The notes under the pieces were generated by a model. It was not told the DNA's origin. It did no database searches and saw only the letters and a program-made list of their open reading frames with translations. This document shows, piece after piece, positions 1-8,192 of a DNA stretch of 64,000 bases (the first letter of the stretch is position 1; each line of letters starts with the position of its first letter). A program made the position numbers and the translations under genes. The stretch comes from Amycolatopsis acididurans (GTDB lineage Bacteria > Actinomycetota > Actinomycetes > Mycobacteriales > Pseudonocardiaceae), in the NCBI RefSeq assembly GCF_012328925.1, contig NZ_JAAXLS010000001.1:248001-312000 (forward strand), in the 5' to 3' direction.

Positions 1-191
1 GCTCGCTGGACAAACTGCTCATGACGTGGGTCGAACAGGCCGTCGGGCACGCGGCGCTGGCCGTCGGCGGGACCGACGACGAGGGCCTGCTCGGCGCCTA
101 CCTCTACAGCCGCGCGCAGAGCGTCATGGGTGGCACGTCGCAGATCCAGAAGAACATCATCGCGTCGCGAATCCTCGGATTGGGGGCCTGA
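1..191 (+). CDS. Acyl-CoA dehydrogenase, C-terminal fragment (5' end outside window)
   Basis: Only the last 62 codons are present, read in the frame starting at base 3 and ending at TGA 189-191. The tail carries VMGGTSQIQKNII and ends in ILGLGA, the usual C-terminal helix of flavin-dependent acyl-CoA dehydrogenases, where the MGGT/YGGT loop precedes an IQ[KR]N helix. The stop is followed after one base by the ATG of an enoyl-CoA hydratase, so the two are almost certainly one operon carrying out alpha,beta-dehydrogenation then hydration. Substrate and full length cannot be judged from this piece. Confidence 0.85.
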   Translation, partial: SLDKLLMTWVEQAVGHAALAVGGTDDEGLLGAYLYSRAQSVMGGTSQIQKNIIASRILGLGA

Positions 192-192
192 C

Positions 193-957
193 ATGTACGA
201 CATGCCGGACGAGATCGAGGTGACCGCCGACGGTCCACTGAGGATCGTCACGCTGAACCGGCCCGGCGCGCTCAACGCCGTCAACGACGCGCTGCACCGG
301 GGGCTCGCGCGGCTGTGGCCGCGGCTGAGCGAGGACCGCGAGGTACGCGCGGTCGTGCTGACCGGCGCCGGGAAGACGTTCTCGGCGGGCGGTGACTTCA
401 CCTATCTCGGCGAGCTGCGCCGCGATCCCGTCCTGCGTGAACAGTCCATCGCGGACGGACGGGACATCGTGCTCGGGATGGCTCGCTGCCGGGTTCCGGT
501 CGTGGCGGCGGTCAACGGTCCCGCGGTCGGCCTCGGCTGCAGCCTCGTCGCGCTCAGCGACGTCGTCTATATCGCCGAAACCGCGCATCTGGCCGATCCG
601 CACGTGCAGGTCGGCCTGGTCGCCGCCGACGGCGGCCCGCTGACGTGGCCGCTGCACACGAGCCTGCACCTGGCCAAGGAGTACGCGTTCACCGGTGCGC
701 GCATCCCCGCCGAGCGTGCGCGGGAAATGGGGCTGGCCAATCACGTCGTGGCCGATCCGGTGGCGGAGGCGCTGGCCTGCGCGAAGCGGATCGCGGGCCT
801 GCCGAGGCAGGCGGTGGAGAGCACAAAGCGGATCCTCAACCTGCGGCTGGAGCAGGCCGTGCTCTCGACGCTCGACTACGCCACCACCGCCGAGTACCAG
901 TCCTTCGGCACCGAGGACTTCCGCGCCACTCTGGAGAAGCTGACCGGCGGGAAGTGA
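193..957 (+). CDS. Enoyl-CoA hydratase/isomerase (crotonase family), 254 aa
   Basis: Crotonase-fold protein of normal length. The two oxyanion-hole regions are visible: GKTFSAGGDF near residues 63-72 and NGPAVGLGCSL near residues 105-115. The ATG at 193 is chosen because it lies one base after the upstream ACAD stop; a longer in-frame reading from 130 would run back into that gene. The pairing with the ACAD suggests hydration of the enoyl-CoA that the dehydrogenase makes, but crotonases also include isomerases and hydrolases, so the reaction is not fixed. The gene ends 15 bp before a convergent SDR gene and I see no strong terminator hairpin there. Confidence 0.88.
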   Translation: MYDMPDEIEVTADGPLRIVTLNRPGALNAVNDALHRGLARLWPRLSEDREVRAVVLTGAGKTFSAGGDFTYLGELRRDPVLREQSIADGRDIVLGMARCRVPVVAAVNGPAVGLGCSLVALSDVVYIAETAHLADPHVQVGLVAADGGPLTWPLHTSLHLAKEYAFTGARIPAERAREMGLANHVVADPVAEALACAKRIAGLPRQAVESTKRILNLRLEQAVLSTLDYATTAEYQSFGTEDFRATLEKLTGGK

Positions 958-972
958 GCGCGCGAGTGTTGC

Positions 973-1722
973 TCAGGGCGCCGGGGCCGGCGACTCCGAA
1001 CGCTGCACGGTTCCCGTGATGCCACCGGCGTCCTGGCCCGCGAGCAGCACCGCGGCCCGCGCCATCGCCTCGGGCGGCTCGATCATCTCGTCCGGGATCC
1101 GCTGCCCGCCGCCGTTCGCGCGCCAGCCCTCGGTGAGCACGACCCGCGACGGGCTCAGGCAGTTCACCGCGATGTTGTCGGCCCGCAGGTCCGCCGCCAG
1201 CCCGAGGTAGAGCCGCTCCACCGCCGCCTTCGACACCCAGTACGCGTTCGCGCCCTTGTCCGTCATGCCGGTACCCGTCGTGGTGACCGCGACCAGCGAA
1301 CCGCCACCACGCGCCCGCATCAGCGGGATGACGGCCTTGGTCACGAGGAACACGCCGGTCAGGTTCACGTCGAGGCACAGCTGCCAGCGCTTCAGTGGCG
1401 TGCTCTCCACCGGCCCCAGCCACAGCACGCCGGCGTTGGCGATCAGGATGTCCACCCCGCCGAACTCGGCGACGGCCGCCGCCACCGCCGAGTCGACCGA
1501 TTCCTCACTGGTGACGTCGCAGCGCACCGCGATCGCCTTGCCTCCCGCGGCGGTGATCTGCCCGGCGACGTCGTGGATCGTGCCCGGCAGCCGGTCCTCC
1601 CGCTCGGTGCGGGCGGCGACGGCGACCGCCGCGCCGGCCTCGGCCAGCGCCAGCGCGACGGTCCGGCCGATGCCGCGGCTCGCGCCGGCCACGATGGCCA
1701 CCTTTCCCGTCAGGCCGCTCAT
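973..1722 (-). CDS. Short-chain dehydrogenase/reductase, 249 aa
   Basis: Classical SDR. The N-terminal nucleotide-binding glycine motif GASRGIG is at residues 14-20, NAGV follows the fourth strand, and the catalytic YWVSK (YxxxK) is near residue 160. The position of the catalytic Ser is occupied by a Thr-rich stretch (VTTTG). The start ATG at 1722 overlaps the TGA of the upstream SDR (ATGA), so the two are translationally coupled. Probable role: NAD(P)-dependent oxidation of a hydroxyacyl-CoA or alcohol intermediate. The same frame stays open upstream to 2535, but that stretch is shadow of the preceding gene and not a fusion. Confidence 0.85.
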   Translation of the reverse strand: MSGLTGKVAIVAGASRGIGRTVALALAEAGAAVAVAARTEREDRLPGTIHDVAGQITAAGGKAIAVRCDVTSEESVDSAVAAAVAEFGGVDILIANAGVLWLGPVESTPLKRWQLCLDVNLTGVFLVTKAVIPLMRARGGGSLVAVTTTGTGMTDKGANAYWVSKAAVERLYLGLAADLRADNIAVNCLSPSRVVLTEGWRANGGGQRIPDEMIEPPEAMARAAVLLAGQDAGGITGTVQRSESPAPAP

Positions 1723-2480
1723 TTCGGCGGGAACCGCAGCGCGCCGTCGAGCCGGATGATTTCGCCGTTGAGGTAGTCGTTCTCGCAGATGGACTGGACC
1801 ATGTGCGCGTACTCGGGGGAGCGCCCCATCCGCTTCGGGAACGGCACCTGCGGGCCCCAGTACGCCTCCAGCTGGTCGCCCGCCTTGCCGTAGGCCGGCG
1901 TCAGGAACGTGCCCGGCGCGATCGTGACGACGCGGATGCCCAGCGGCGAGAGGTCGCGGGCGGCGACCAGCGTCATGCCCACCACGCCGCCCTTCGCCGC
2001 CGAGTAGGGCAGCTGGCCGATCTGGCCTTCGTAGGCCGCGATCGAGGCCGTGTTGACGATGACGCCGCGCCCGGTCTCCAGTGGCTCCTGCTTGGCGATC
2101 GCGGCGGCGGCGAGGCGCAGCACGTTGAACACGCCCGTCAGGTAGACCTCGATCGTCGTGCGGAACCCGTCCAGCTCCAGCGGTTTGCCTTCCTTGTTGA
2201 TCAGCCGGCCGCCGCTGGCGGGCCCGCCGTGCGTGTCCACCGAGATGCGCAGCGGGCCCATGCCCTCCGCCTCGGCCACTGCGGCGTTGACGTCGTCCTC
2301 GCTGGTGGCGTCGGTCCGCACGTAGCGGACGCCGAGCTCGTCCTCGAGCGCCTTGCCCTTTTCGTCGGCCAGGTCGGCCACGACCACCTTGGCCCCGGCG
2401 GAGTGCAGGCGCCGGACCGTGGCCTCGCCGAGACCTCCCGCGCCGCCGACCACGATGGCGGAACTCCCACTGATCTCCAT
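1719..2480 (-). CDS. SDR, 3-hydroxyacyl-CoA dehydrogenase type II-like, 253 aa
   Basis: SDR with glycine motif GGAGGLG, a catalytic Ser in NTAS and YSAAK near residues 157-161. The overall pattern resembles type II 3-hydroxyacyl-CoA dehydrogenases (HSD10-like), including the MEISG/IVVGGAGGLGEA opening. The NAG motif is replaced by THGGPASG. The ATG at 2480 is preferred over an in-frame GTG at 2486 because GAAGGG lies 8 nt upstream of the ATG. First gene of a two-SDR operon. A perfect GAGAAT-N3-ATTCTC dyad lies 39-53 bp upstream of the start, so the operon is a likely member of the regulon described in the findings. Confidence 0.85.
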   Translation of the reverse strand: MEISGSSAIVVGGAGGLGEATVRRLHSAGAKVVVADLADEKGKALEDELGVRYVRTDATSEDDVNAAVAEAEGMGPLRISVDTHGGPASGGRLINKEGKPLELDGFRTTIEVYLTGVFNVLRLAAAAIAKQEPLETGRGVIVNTASIAAYEGQIGQLPYSAAKGGVVGMTLVAARDLSPLGIRVVTIAPGTFLTPAYGKAGDQLEAYWGPQVPFPKRMGRSPEYAHMVQSICENDYLNGEIIRLDGALRFPPK

Positions 2481-2518
2481 CGGCACTACCCTTCGTGCAA
2501 GCGATGCTCTTCCAGAAA

Positions 2519-2533
2519 GAGAATAGCATTCTC
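2519..2533. promoter_or_regulatory. Perfect GAGAAT-AGC-ATTCTC palindrome (operator candidate)
   Basis: Exact 6-3-6 inverted repeat, 39 bp upstream of the ATG at 2480 and just past the stop of the minus-strand gene that ends at 2545. One of two perfect copies in the window. Its placement fits repressor control of the SDR pair. Confidence 0.75.
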
Positions 2534-2544
2534 ACGCCGGGTGA

Positions 2545-3576
2545 TCAGCCCAATCGGGCCACGATCTGCGGCAGATCGGCCGTCGTGCGGATGCCCGGCG
2601 CGGCGTCGCACACGAAGGGCACCGCGTTGACCGCACGGTGCGCGGTGTAGCCGGGCGTCACGCTCGCCATCCGCTCCAGCGGCACCGGGAACCGGATGCC
2701 GATGTCCAGCGGCGCGTCTCCGTCGACCGCCACGTGCCAGCCGGTGTCCCGCAGCGTCCAGTCCGCGTCGATGTCCTTCGTGCAGTACCACGTCGCGCGG
2801 AAGTTCAGCAGTGCCCGCCCGTCGCGCATCCCCGACGCCGTGATCCGTTGCGCGGCCACGGTTCCCGCCGCGACCGGACCCGCCGCGATCGTCACGTTCC
2901 GCCGGGCGGGCGCGACCTCGCCGCTCGCCTCGACCGAGTCCAGCGGCAGCGCGAGCGCGTCGGCGACCAGCCGCAGCGACGGGCCGAAGCTGACCCGGGC
3001 GTGCGTGAGCCGCCGCTCGTCGAAGGCCGTGGGCGGCTTGCCGAAGCCCATCACGTCGAACAGCAGGCCCGGCGAGTCCCGTTGCGACAGATCGGCGTAC
3101 TCGTCGATCGTCAGCTCGTCCAGGTGCCGCTGGATCGAGGTCAATACGAGCGGCAGCGCCTCGGTGATGAACCCCGGGCTGCTTCCGGTGCTGTGAATCG
3201 ACGTGCCGCCCTCGGCGCAGGCGGCCTCCACCCGCTGCCGCAGCGCGGGTTTCATGCTCGCCGGATGATGGAACTCGCCCCGGGTGGTGACGATGTTGGT
3301 GCCCGCCGCGAGCAGGCGGCACACGTCGTCGAAGTCGCAGGCGATCGGCATGTACAGCACGCAGTCCGCGCCCAGCGCCACGATCTCGCCGACCTCACGC
3401 GTCGCGGTGATCCCCGTGGTGCCGAGACCGCACAGTTCGCCGGCGTCGCGGCCCGCCTTGTCCGCCGAGTGCACGTACAACCCGGCCAGTTCCAGCGCGG
3501 GGTGCTCGAGCACGGCTCGCAGCGCCCGTGTGCCGATGTTGCCGGTCGCCCACTGCGCGACCCGGTAGCCGCCCAT
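2545..3576 (-). CDS. DapB-like NAD(P)-dependent reductase, 343 aa
   Basis: Starts YRVAQWATGNIGTRALR, a Rossmann GxxG motif typical of the dihydrodipicolinate reductase N-terminal family (the group that includes 2,4-diaminopentanoate dehydrogenase-like proteins common in mycobacteria). The middle contains TGSSPGF and DEYADLSQRDSPG, and the C-terminal part is the usual alpha/beta dimerisation domain. It sits 2 bp after the stop of a TesB thioesterase and is cotranscribed with it. The family name does not imply lysine biosynthesis: many actinobacterial members lie in lipid or steroid catabolic clusters with unknown substrates. I assign only NAD(P)-dependent oxidoreductase. Confidence 0.75.
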   Translation of the reverse strand: MGGYRVAQWATGNIGTRALRAVLEHPALELAGLYVHSADKAGRDAGELCGLGTTGITATREVGEIVALGADCVLYMPIACDFDDVCRLLAAGTNIVTTRGEFHHPASMKPALRQRVEAACAEGGTSIHSTGSSPGFITEALPLVLTSIQRHLDELTIDEYADLSQRDSPGLLFDVMGFGKPPTAFDERRLTHARVSFGPSLRLVADALALPLDSVEASGEVAPARRNVTIAAGPVAAGTVAAQRITASGMRDGRALLNFRATWYCTKDIDADWTLRDTGWHVAVDGDAPLDIGIRFPVPLERMASVTPGYTAHRAVNAVPFVCDAAPGIRTTADLPQIVARLG

Positions 3577-3578
3577 TG

Positions 3579-4403
3579 TCAGTGCTGGAAGCGCAGCAGC
3601 GCTTCCTGGGCGTAGGAGGCGACGAGCGAGGCGCCCTCGGTGAGCACGTCGCCGCGGCCGTAGCAGCGGCCGTGCGCCACGACCGGGCTCTGCTGGCGCA
3701 ACAGCAGCCACGAGTCGGTCCGGAATGGACGGTGGAACCACAGCGTGTGGGAGGTGACGGCGGAGACGAACGCGGTGCCCGCGTCCTGCTGGCTGATGCC
3801 CTCCAGCGGTCGCAGCGCGGTGCCGATCAGGGTCAGGTCGGTCGCGTAGGCGAGCAGCGCGGGGGCCAGCCCGGCCGCGACGGACGGGGTGCGCATCCAC
3901 AGGTCCAGCTCGGGGCGCGTCGGCGCGCGGTCGTCCAGATCACCCGTTGTCCTGGTCTGCCAGGGGATCATGCCGAGATCGACCTCGTGCTCCGCGCCGG
4001 GGACGGCCGGGAGCGCCGGTGCGGTCTGCCGGTCGAGCCCGCCTTCCGGCGCGTGCATCGACAGCGACGCGGTGGCGATCACCCCGCGCGACTGCCGCGC
4101 GACGACGGACAGCGTCGCGAACGAGCGGCCCTCGTGCTGCTTGACCACCTCGTAGGAGACCAGCTCGTCGTTGCGGCCCTCCTTGGGGAACAACGCGTGC
4201 AGCGATTTGACCGCCTTGTCTGGGCAGACCTGGCACGCGGCCCGGACGAACTGCCCGAGCAGCTGCCCGCCGAAAAGCCGGTGGTAGCTCAGATCCTGGT
4301 TGCGGCCCTCGAGCACCGTGGTGTTCTCCGCGCGAGTGGCCGCGCCCGCGGGAACGCCGTTCAGCTCCAGGCACGAAAGGAGATCGCTCCACAAGTCCGC
4401 CAT
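3579..4403 (-). CDS. Acyl-CoA thioesterase, TesB (type II) family, 274 aa
   Basis: Double hot-dog thioesterase. FGGQLLGQ near residues 46-53 and SLSMHAPEGG near residue 110 are characteristic of TesB-type acyl-CoA hydrolases, and the length is normal. It would free CoA from dead-end or product acyl-CoAs. The ATG at 4403 is chosen; a TTG at 4421 is the only in-frame alternative and neither has a clear Shine-Dalgarno, so a short leader or leaderless start is possible. First gene of the operon with the DapB-like reductase. The GAGAAT dyad lies 31-45 bp upstream. Confidence 0.85.
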   Translation of the reverse strand: MADLWSDLLSCLELNGVPAGAATRAENTTVLEGRNQDLSYHRLFGGQLLGQFVRAACQVCPDKAVKSLHALFPKEGRNDELVSYEVVKQHEGRSFATLSVVARQSRGVIATASLSMHAPEGGLDRQTAPALPAVPGAEHEVDLGMIPWQTRTTGDLDDRAPTRPELDLWMRTPSVAAGLAPALLAYATDLTLIGTALRPLEGISQQDAGTAFVSAVTSHTLWFHRPFRTDSWLLLRQQSPVVAHGRCYGRGDVLTEGASLVASYAQEALLRFQH

Positions 4404-4423
4404 GAGGAGAGCATAAAGCAACT

Positions 4424-4448
4424 CTTCTCATTGGAGAATAGCGTTCTC
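4424..4448. promoter_or_regulatory. GAGAAT dyad with an added outer half-site (operator candidate)
   Basis: Contains GAGAAT-AGC-GTTCTC at 4434-4448, with one mismatch to the perfect dyad, plus a CTTCTC half-site at 4424-4429 separated by 4 bp. It lies between the thioesterase start (4403) and the TetR stop (4459). Confidence 0.7.
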
Positions 4449-4458
4449 TCGCAGGGTG

Positions 4459-5112
4459 CTAGTGCTTGGCGAAGCCGTTCGCGCAGAACTCCCAGATCTC
4501 GTCGGCACTGATGGGGTGTGCGCCCTCGTCGTCCGGCGCCCCGCTGGACTGCGCGTTGAACATCACCGTCTGCATGACCAGCGCCGCCATCCGGTGCGGG
4601 TTCGCGCCCTGGCGCAGCTCGCCGGCCTCCTCGGACTCGGCCAGCAGCTCGGTGAACAGTGTGAGCAGGGGCGCGTGCGCGACCTTGACCTCGGCCGGAT
4701 GCGACACCAGCAGCTGCGGGGCGAAATCGGTGAACAGTGGCCGCTGGGCGTTGGGATCGGGCCGGGACAGCTCGAACAGCAGCTGGACCGCGGTCTTGAG
4801 CTTGGCGAGCGGCTTGCGGTGCCCGACCGCGGCGGCGCGGATCTGGTCGGCCGCGCGGGCGAGCGCGTCCTCGAACAGCGCCAGCAGCAGCTCGTGCTTG
4901 CCGTCGAAGTGCAGGTAGAAGCTGCGCAGCGACTGGCGCGAGCGGTCGACGACCTCCTGCACGGTGAAGTCCGTGCTGCCCTTCTCCGTGATGATCACCT
5001 GAGCGGCGTCGAGGAAGCGCTGCACGCGCTGCTCGGCGCGCACCTTCGCGGACTGGATGGAACGTTCGACCGCGCGCTGTTTCCAGGCCGGTTCTTCGCT
5101 CGGGGTGCTCAC
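4459..5112 (-). CDS. TetR-family transcriptional regulator, 217 aa
   Basis: N-terminal TetR DNA-binding domain: RFLDAAQVIITEKG, then TVQEVVDRSRQSLRSFYLHF, the helix-turn-helix with the usual F/Y-x-x-F ending, then DGKHELLLALFED. The C-terminal part is a variable helical ligand domain. It starts at GTG 5112, since no better in-frame start with a ribosome site was found. It lies beside a GAGAAT dyad and upstream of the thioesterase operon, and is divergent from a Rieske oxygenase. This makes it a candidate regulator of the local regulon, sensing an acyl-CoA or aromatic ligand; binding is inference. Confidence 0.88.
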   Translation of the reverse strand: MSTPSEEPAWKQRAVERSIQSAKVRAEQRVQRFLDAAQVIITEKGSTDFTVQEVVDRSRQSLRSFYLHFDGKHELLLALFEDALARAADQIRAAAVGHRKPLAKLKTAVQLLFELSRPDPNAQRPLFTDFAPQLLVSHPAEVKVAHAPLLTLFTELLAESEEAGELRQGANPHRMAALVMQTVMFNAQSSGAPDDEGAHPISADEIWEFCANGFAKH

Positions 5113-5152
5113 CAGCTGGTCCGTCCTCTATGCCACCGGAAGAACATAACCG

Positions 5153-5164
5153 AACTGTACAGGT
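5153..5164. promoter_or_regulatory. Near-palindrome in the TetR/Rieske divergent region
   Basis: AACTGTACAGGT is a 12-bp palindrome with one mismatch and contains the perfect CTGTACAG. It lies 41-52 bp upstream of the TetR start and is nested in GGAAGA (5138-5143)...TCTTCC (5168-5173). It could be the autoregulatory operator of the TetR gene. It differs from the GAGAAT dyad. Confidence 0.35.
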
Positions 5165-5268
5165 AAGTCTTCCCTGATCAGTCGTATCCCCTCCGGCAAG
5201 TCGCCTTCTCGTCGCCCTCTTGGGTGGTGCCGAGGAGGCGGATAGTGGCCTTGGCTAGCGGAAATGGT

Positions 5269-5287
5269 CTTCTCTTTTTTGGAGATC
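5269..5287. promoter_or_regulatory. Degenerate CTTCTC-N7-GAGATC element upstream of the Rieske gene
   Basis: Weak relative of the ATTCTC-N7-GAGAAT arrangement seen at 39925-39943, 45-63 bp upstream of the Rieske oxygenase start. Two of twelve half-site bases differ. Reported only as a candidate. Confidence 0.25.
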
Positions 5288-5331
5288 GTTGCTATCGTCG
5301 GCTTGTCGACGTGACCGGAGGACCAGATCAC

Positions 5332-6594
5332 ATGGCACACTTCGCCAAGCCAGCCGAGGGCAGCTGGACGGAACATTTCAAGATCGGCACCGAGCCCCTG
5401 TCGTACGAGGACTCGATCTCGCCCGAGGTCTACGAGCAGGAGTGCGACGCGATCTTCCGTCGCAGCTGGCTCAATGTCGGCAGGGTCGAGCAGTTGCCGC
5501 GCAAGGGCAGCTACTTCACCAAGGAACTGGACGCGGCCCGCACGTCGGTCGTGGTCGTGCGCGGCAGCGACGGTGAGGTGCGGGCGTTTCACAACGTGTG
5601 CCGCCACCGCGGCAACAAGCTGGTGTGGAACGACTACCCGAGCGAGGAGGTCGGCGGCTTCTGCCGCCAGTTCACCTGCAAGTACCACGCGTGGCGGTAC
5701 TCGCTGGAGGGCGAGCTGACCTTCGTCCAGCAGGAGGGCGAGTTCTTCGGCCTGGACAAGTCCGCCTACGGCCTCAAGCCCGTCCAGGCGGAGGTCTGGG
5801 AAGGCTTCGTCTTCGTCAACCTGGACACCGAGAACACCACGCCGCTGCGCGACTACCTCGGCAAGTTCGCCAAGGGCATCGAGGGCTACCCGTTCCACAA
5901 GCTGACCCAGGTGCACAAGTACCGCGCGGAGATCGGCAGCAACTGGAAGCTGTTCATCGACGCGTTCGCCGAGTTCTACCACGCGCCGATCCTGCACTCG
6001 GGCCAGTACGTGGCCGAGGAGGCCCGCAAGATCCAGAAGTACGGCTACGAGGCGCTGGCCTACGACATCGACGGCCCGCACAGCATGGTGTCCTCCTGGG
6101 GTGGCATCGCGCCGCCCAAGGAGAAGGCGATGGTCAAGCCGATCGAGCGTGCGCTGCGCAGCGGGCTGTTCGGCCCGTGGGACGCACCCGACATCGGGCT
6201 GACCACCGAACAGCTGCCGCCCGCGGTCAACCCCACCAGGAACAAGCTGTGGGGCATGGACTCGTTCGTGTTCTTCCCGAACTTCATGCTCCTGATCTGG
6301 CGGCCGAACTGGGTGCTGACCTACCACTACTGGCCGACCTCGTACAACACGCACATCTTCGAGGGCACCGCCTACTTCGTGCCGCCGGAGAACGCCTTCC
6401 AGCGGTTGCAGCAGGAGCTGGCGGTGGTGTCGTTCAAGGAGTACGGACTGCAGGACGGCAACACCCTCGAAGCCACCCAGACGATGCTCGAATCGCGCGC
6501 GGTCACCGAGTTCCCGCTCAACGACCAGGAAGTCCTGCTGCGTCATCTCCACCACTGCGCCGCCCGCTACGTCCGCGAGTACCAGAAAGCCTGA
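5332..6594 (+). CDS. Rieske non-haem iron oxygenase, alpha (terminal) subunit, 420 aa
   Basis: The Rieske [2Fe-2S] site is complete: C90-R-H92 and C116-K-Y-H119. Mononuclear iron ligands H217 and H222 are in EFYHAPILH. This is the ring-hydroxylating dioxygenase alpha-subunit family, so it hydroxylates a ring or demethylates using electrons from a reductase/ferredoxin chain. No beta subunit or reductase is adjacent. ATG 5332 is chosen because GGAGGA lies 9 nt upstream; in-frame GTG codons at 5311 and 5224 would extend it. It heads an operon with a 109-aa protein and an amidohydrolase. A Rieske ferredoxin at 44629-44940 could serve it. Confidence 0.9.
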   Translation: MAHFAKPAEGSWTEHFKIGTEPLSYEDSISPEVYEQECDAIFRRSWLNVGRVEQLPRKGSYFTKELDAARTSVVVVRGSDGEVRAFHNVCRHRGNKLVWNDYPSEEVGGFCRQFTCKYHAWRYSLEGELTFVQQEGEFFGLDKSAYGLKPVQAEVWEGFVFVNLDTENTTPLRDYLGKFAKGIEGYPFHKLTQVHKYRAEIGSNWKLFIDAFAEFYHAPILHSGQYVAEEARKIQKYGYEALAYDIDGPHSMVSSWGGIAPPKEKAMVKPIERALRSGLFGPWDAPDIGLTTEQLPPAVNPTRNKLWGMDSFVFFPNFMLLIWRPNWVLTYHYWPTSYNTHIFEGTAYFVPPENAFQRLQQELAVVSFKEYGLQDGNTLEATQTMLESRAVTEFPLNDQEVLLRHLHHCAARYVREYQKA

Positions 6595-6607
6595 GCCGAG
6601 GAGAACC

Positions 6608-6937
6608 ATGGCGAACACGTTCCCGCCCGCCTTCGCCGATCTCGAACCGTTCGCGGACTGGGCGGTCCCGACCGAGCGCGCCCGCTACGCCAAGCGCATG
6701 GCGTCCACAATGGAGCAGCTGCAGACGTTCTACGACACGGCCTTCCCGCGCCTGGAGGCCGGGTCGGCCTACCTGGAGCAGGTGCGGCTGGACGACATCG
6801 GCGAGCAGGACAAGAACCTGCTGTGGCTGTTCTGCGCGCTGGTGACGGTCGCCTTCCCCATCGAGGCGTGGCGCCAGGCGCGTGTTCCCGACAGCGGGGC
6901 CGCCAGCATCGACGCCGTGGTCGAACCCGCCGTCTGA
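6608..6937 (+). CDS. Small conserved-looking protein in the Rieske operon, 109 aa
   Basis: I do not recognise the family. It starts at ATG 6608 with GAGGAG 5-10 bases upstream, 13 bp after the Rieske stop. It is largely helical by composition, acidic, with no Cys pair and no signal peptide; residues 66-86 (DKNLLWLFCALVTVAFPIEA) form one hydrophobic stretch that could be a buried or membrane helix. Size and position next to an oxygenase alpha subunit suggest an accessory or small subunit, but no sequence similarity to the classical beta subunit (about 170-190 aa, NTF2-like) is visible. Confidence 0.7.
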   Translation: MANTFPPAFADLEPFADWAVPTERARYAKRMASTMEQLQTFYDTAFPRLEAGSAYLEQVRLDDIGEQDKNLLWLFCALVTVAFPIEAWRQARVPDSGAASIDAVVEPAV

Positions 6938-6941
6938 CGCC

Positions 6942-8192
6942 ATGCCCCGCACACCACGGCCACCGGTTCACCTGCGTGCCGCACGGATGCTCGACGTGGA
7001 CAAGGGCGAGCTGATCGAACCCGGCGAACTGCTCGTCACCGGCGACCGGATCGCCGAGGCCCGCCCCGCCACGGTGCCCGCCGGTGCCCAGGTGCTCGAC
7101 CTCGGCGACGTGACGCTGCTGCCGGGCCTGATGGACATGGAGGTCAACCTCCTGCTCGGCGGCCCCGACCACCGCAGCCCGCTCAACCCGGTCCAGGACG
7201 ATCCCGCGGTGCGCACGCTGCGCGCGGTCGCCAACGCGCGGCGGACGTTGCGGGCCGGGTTCACCACCGTGCGCAATCTCGGGCTGTTCGTGCAGACCGG
7301 CGGGCTGATGCTGGACGTGGCGCTGGGCAAGGCCACCGACCTCGGCTGGATCGACGGGCCGAGGGTGGTGCCCGCCGGGCACGCGATCACGCCCACCGGC
7401 GGGCATCTCGACCCGACGATGTTCCAGGCCCTGGCCCCGCACATCATGCCGCTCACCGTCGAGGAGGGCATCGCCGACGGGGTCGCCGAAGTGCGCAAGG
7501 CGGTGCGATACCAGATCAAGCACGGCGCCCGGGTGATCAAGGTGTGCGCCTCCAACGGGGTCATGTCGCATACCGGGCCCGCCGGTGCGCAGCAGTACTC
7601 CGACGAAGAGCTGCGGGCCATCGCCGACGAGGCGCACCGGGCGGGGCTCAAGGTCGCCGCGCACTGCATGGGCGACGAGGCGATCCGGCACGCGATCGAG
7701 GCCGGAATCGACTGCATCGAGCACGGCTCGCTGGCCACCGGACCGACGCTGGAGCTGATGCTCGAACACGGGACTTTCCTTGTCGCCACAACCTATCTGA
7801 CCGAGGGCATGGACACCTCCAACGCCGCACCCGAGTTGAGGGCGAAGGCGGCCGAGGTGTTCCCGCGCTCGCGCGCGACCATCAGCAAGGCCATCGAGCT
7901 GGGCGTGCGGATCGCGTGCGGCACCGACGCGCCGGCGATCCCGCACGGCAAGAACGCCAAGGAGCTGCTCGCACTCGTCCAACGTGGAATGACGCCGCTG
8001 CAGGCGATCCGCTCGGCCACCACCGTCGCCGCGGAGCTGATCGACGTGGACGACCGCGGACGGCTCGAGGCGGGGCTGCTCGCCGACGTCATCGCCGTAC
8101 CGGGGGATCCGCTGGCCGACGTCGGCGTCACCGAGCAGGTGCGCTTCGTCATGAAAGGTGGCCGGGTGTTCCGGAACGAGTGCGTTGGGTAA
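6942..8192 (+). CDS. Amidohydrolase-superfamily protein lacking the HxH metal motif, 416 aa
   Basis: TIM-barrel amidohydrolase of the imidazolonepropionase/prolidase-like group. It has the N-terminal beta-sandwich, a Lys in HGARVIKVCASNG that could be the carboxylated metal bridge, His in AAHCMGD, His in IEHGS and the final Asp in CGTDAP. The first metal-binding motif, normally D-x-H-x-H after PGL[MI], reads PGLMDMEVN here: E67 and N69 occupy the two His positions. Start ATG 6942 lies 4 bp after the preceding stop. It may bind a single metal or act without the alpha site. The operon position suggests cleavage of a ring-oxidation product. Confidence 0.82.
   Translation: MPRTPRPPVHLRAARMLDVDKGELIEPGELLVTGDRIAEARPATVPAGAQVLDLGDVTLLPGLMDMEVNLLLGGPDHRSPLNPVQDDPAVRTLRAVANARRTLRAGFTTVRNLGLFVQTGGLMLDVALGKATDLGWIDGPRVVPAGHAITPTGGHLDPTMFQALAPHIMPLTVEEGIADGVAEVRKAVRYQIKHGARVIKVCASNGVMSHTGPAGAQQYSDEELRAIADEAHRAGLKVAAHCMGDEAIRHAIEAGIDCIEHGSLATGPTLELMLEHGTFLVATTYLTEGMDTSNAAPELRAKAAEVFPRSRATISKAIELGVRIACGTDAPAIPHGKNAKELLALVQRGMTPLQAIRSATTVAAELIDVDDRGRLEAGLLADVIAVPGDPLADVGVTEQVRFVMKGGRVFRNECVG

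Noticed and set aside
973-2535. A 520-codon open frame that looks like one fused SDR protein
   Set aside because: Only its last 249 codons are SDR-like; the rest is shadow of the separate SDR gene at 1719-2480, which has its own start and ribosome site.
5269-5287. A firm GAGAAT operator upstream of the Rieske operon
   Set aside because: Only a degenerate outward pair is present (two half-site mismatches), so it is listed at low confidence and not counted in the regulon.
5332-6594. Assignment of the Rieske oxygenase as KshA (3-ketosteroid 9-alpha-hydroxylase)
   Set aside because: No other cholesterol-ring genes are nearby, the protein is longer than typical KshA, and nothing in the visible motifs separates it from other ring hydroxylases.
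5128-6618. A 496-codon antisense frame over the Rieske oxygenase gene
   Set aside because: Composition is the Arg/Leu/Val-rich shadow typical of GC-rich DNA and no domain is recognisable, while the sense strand encodes an intact Rieske protein.
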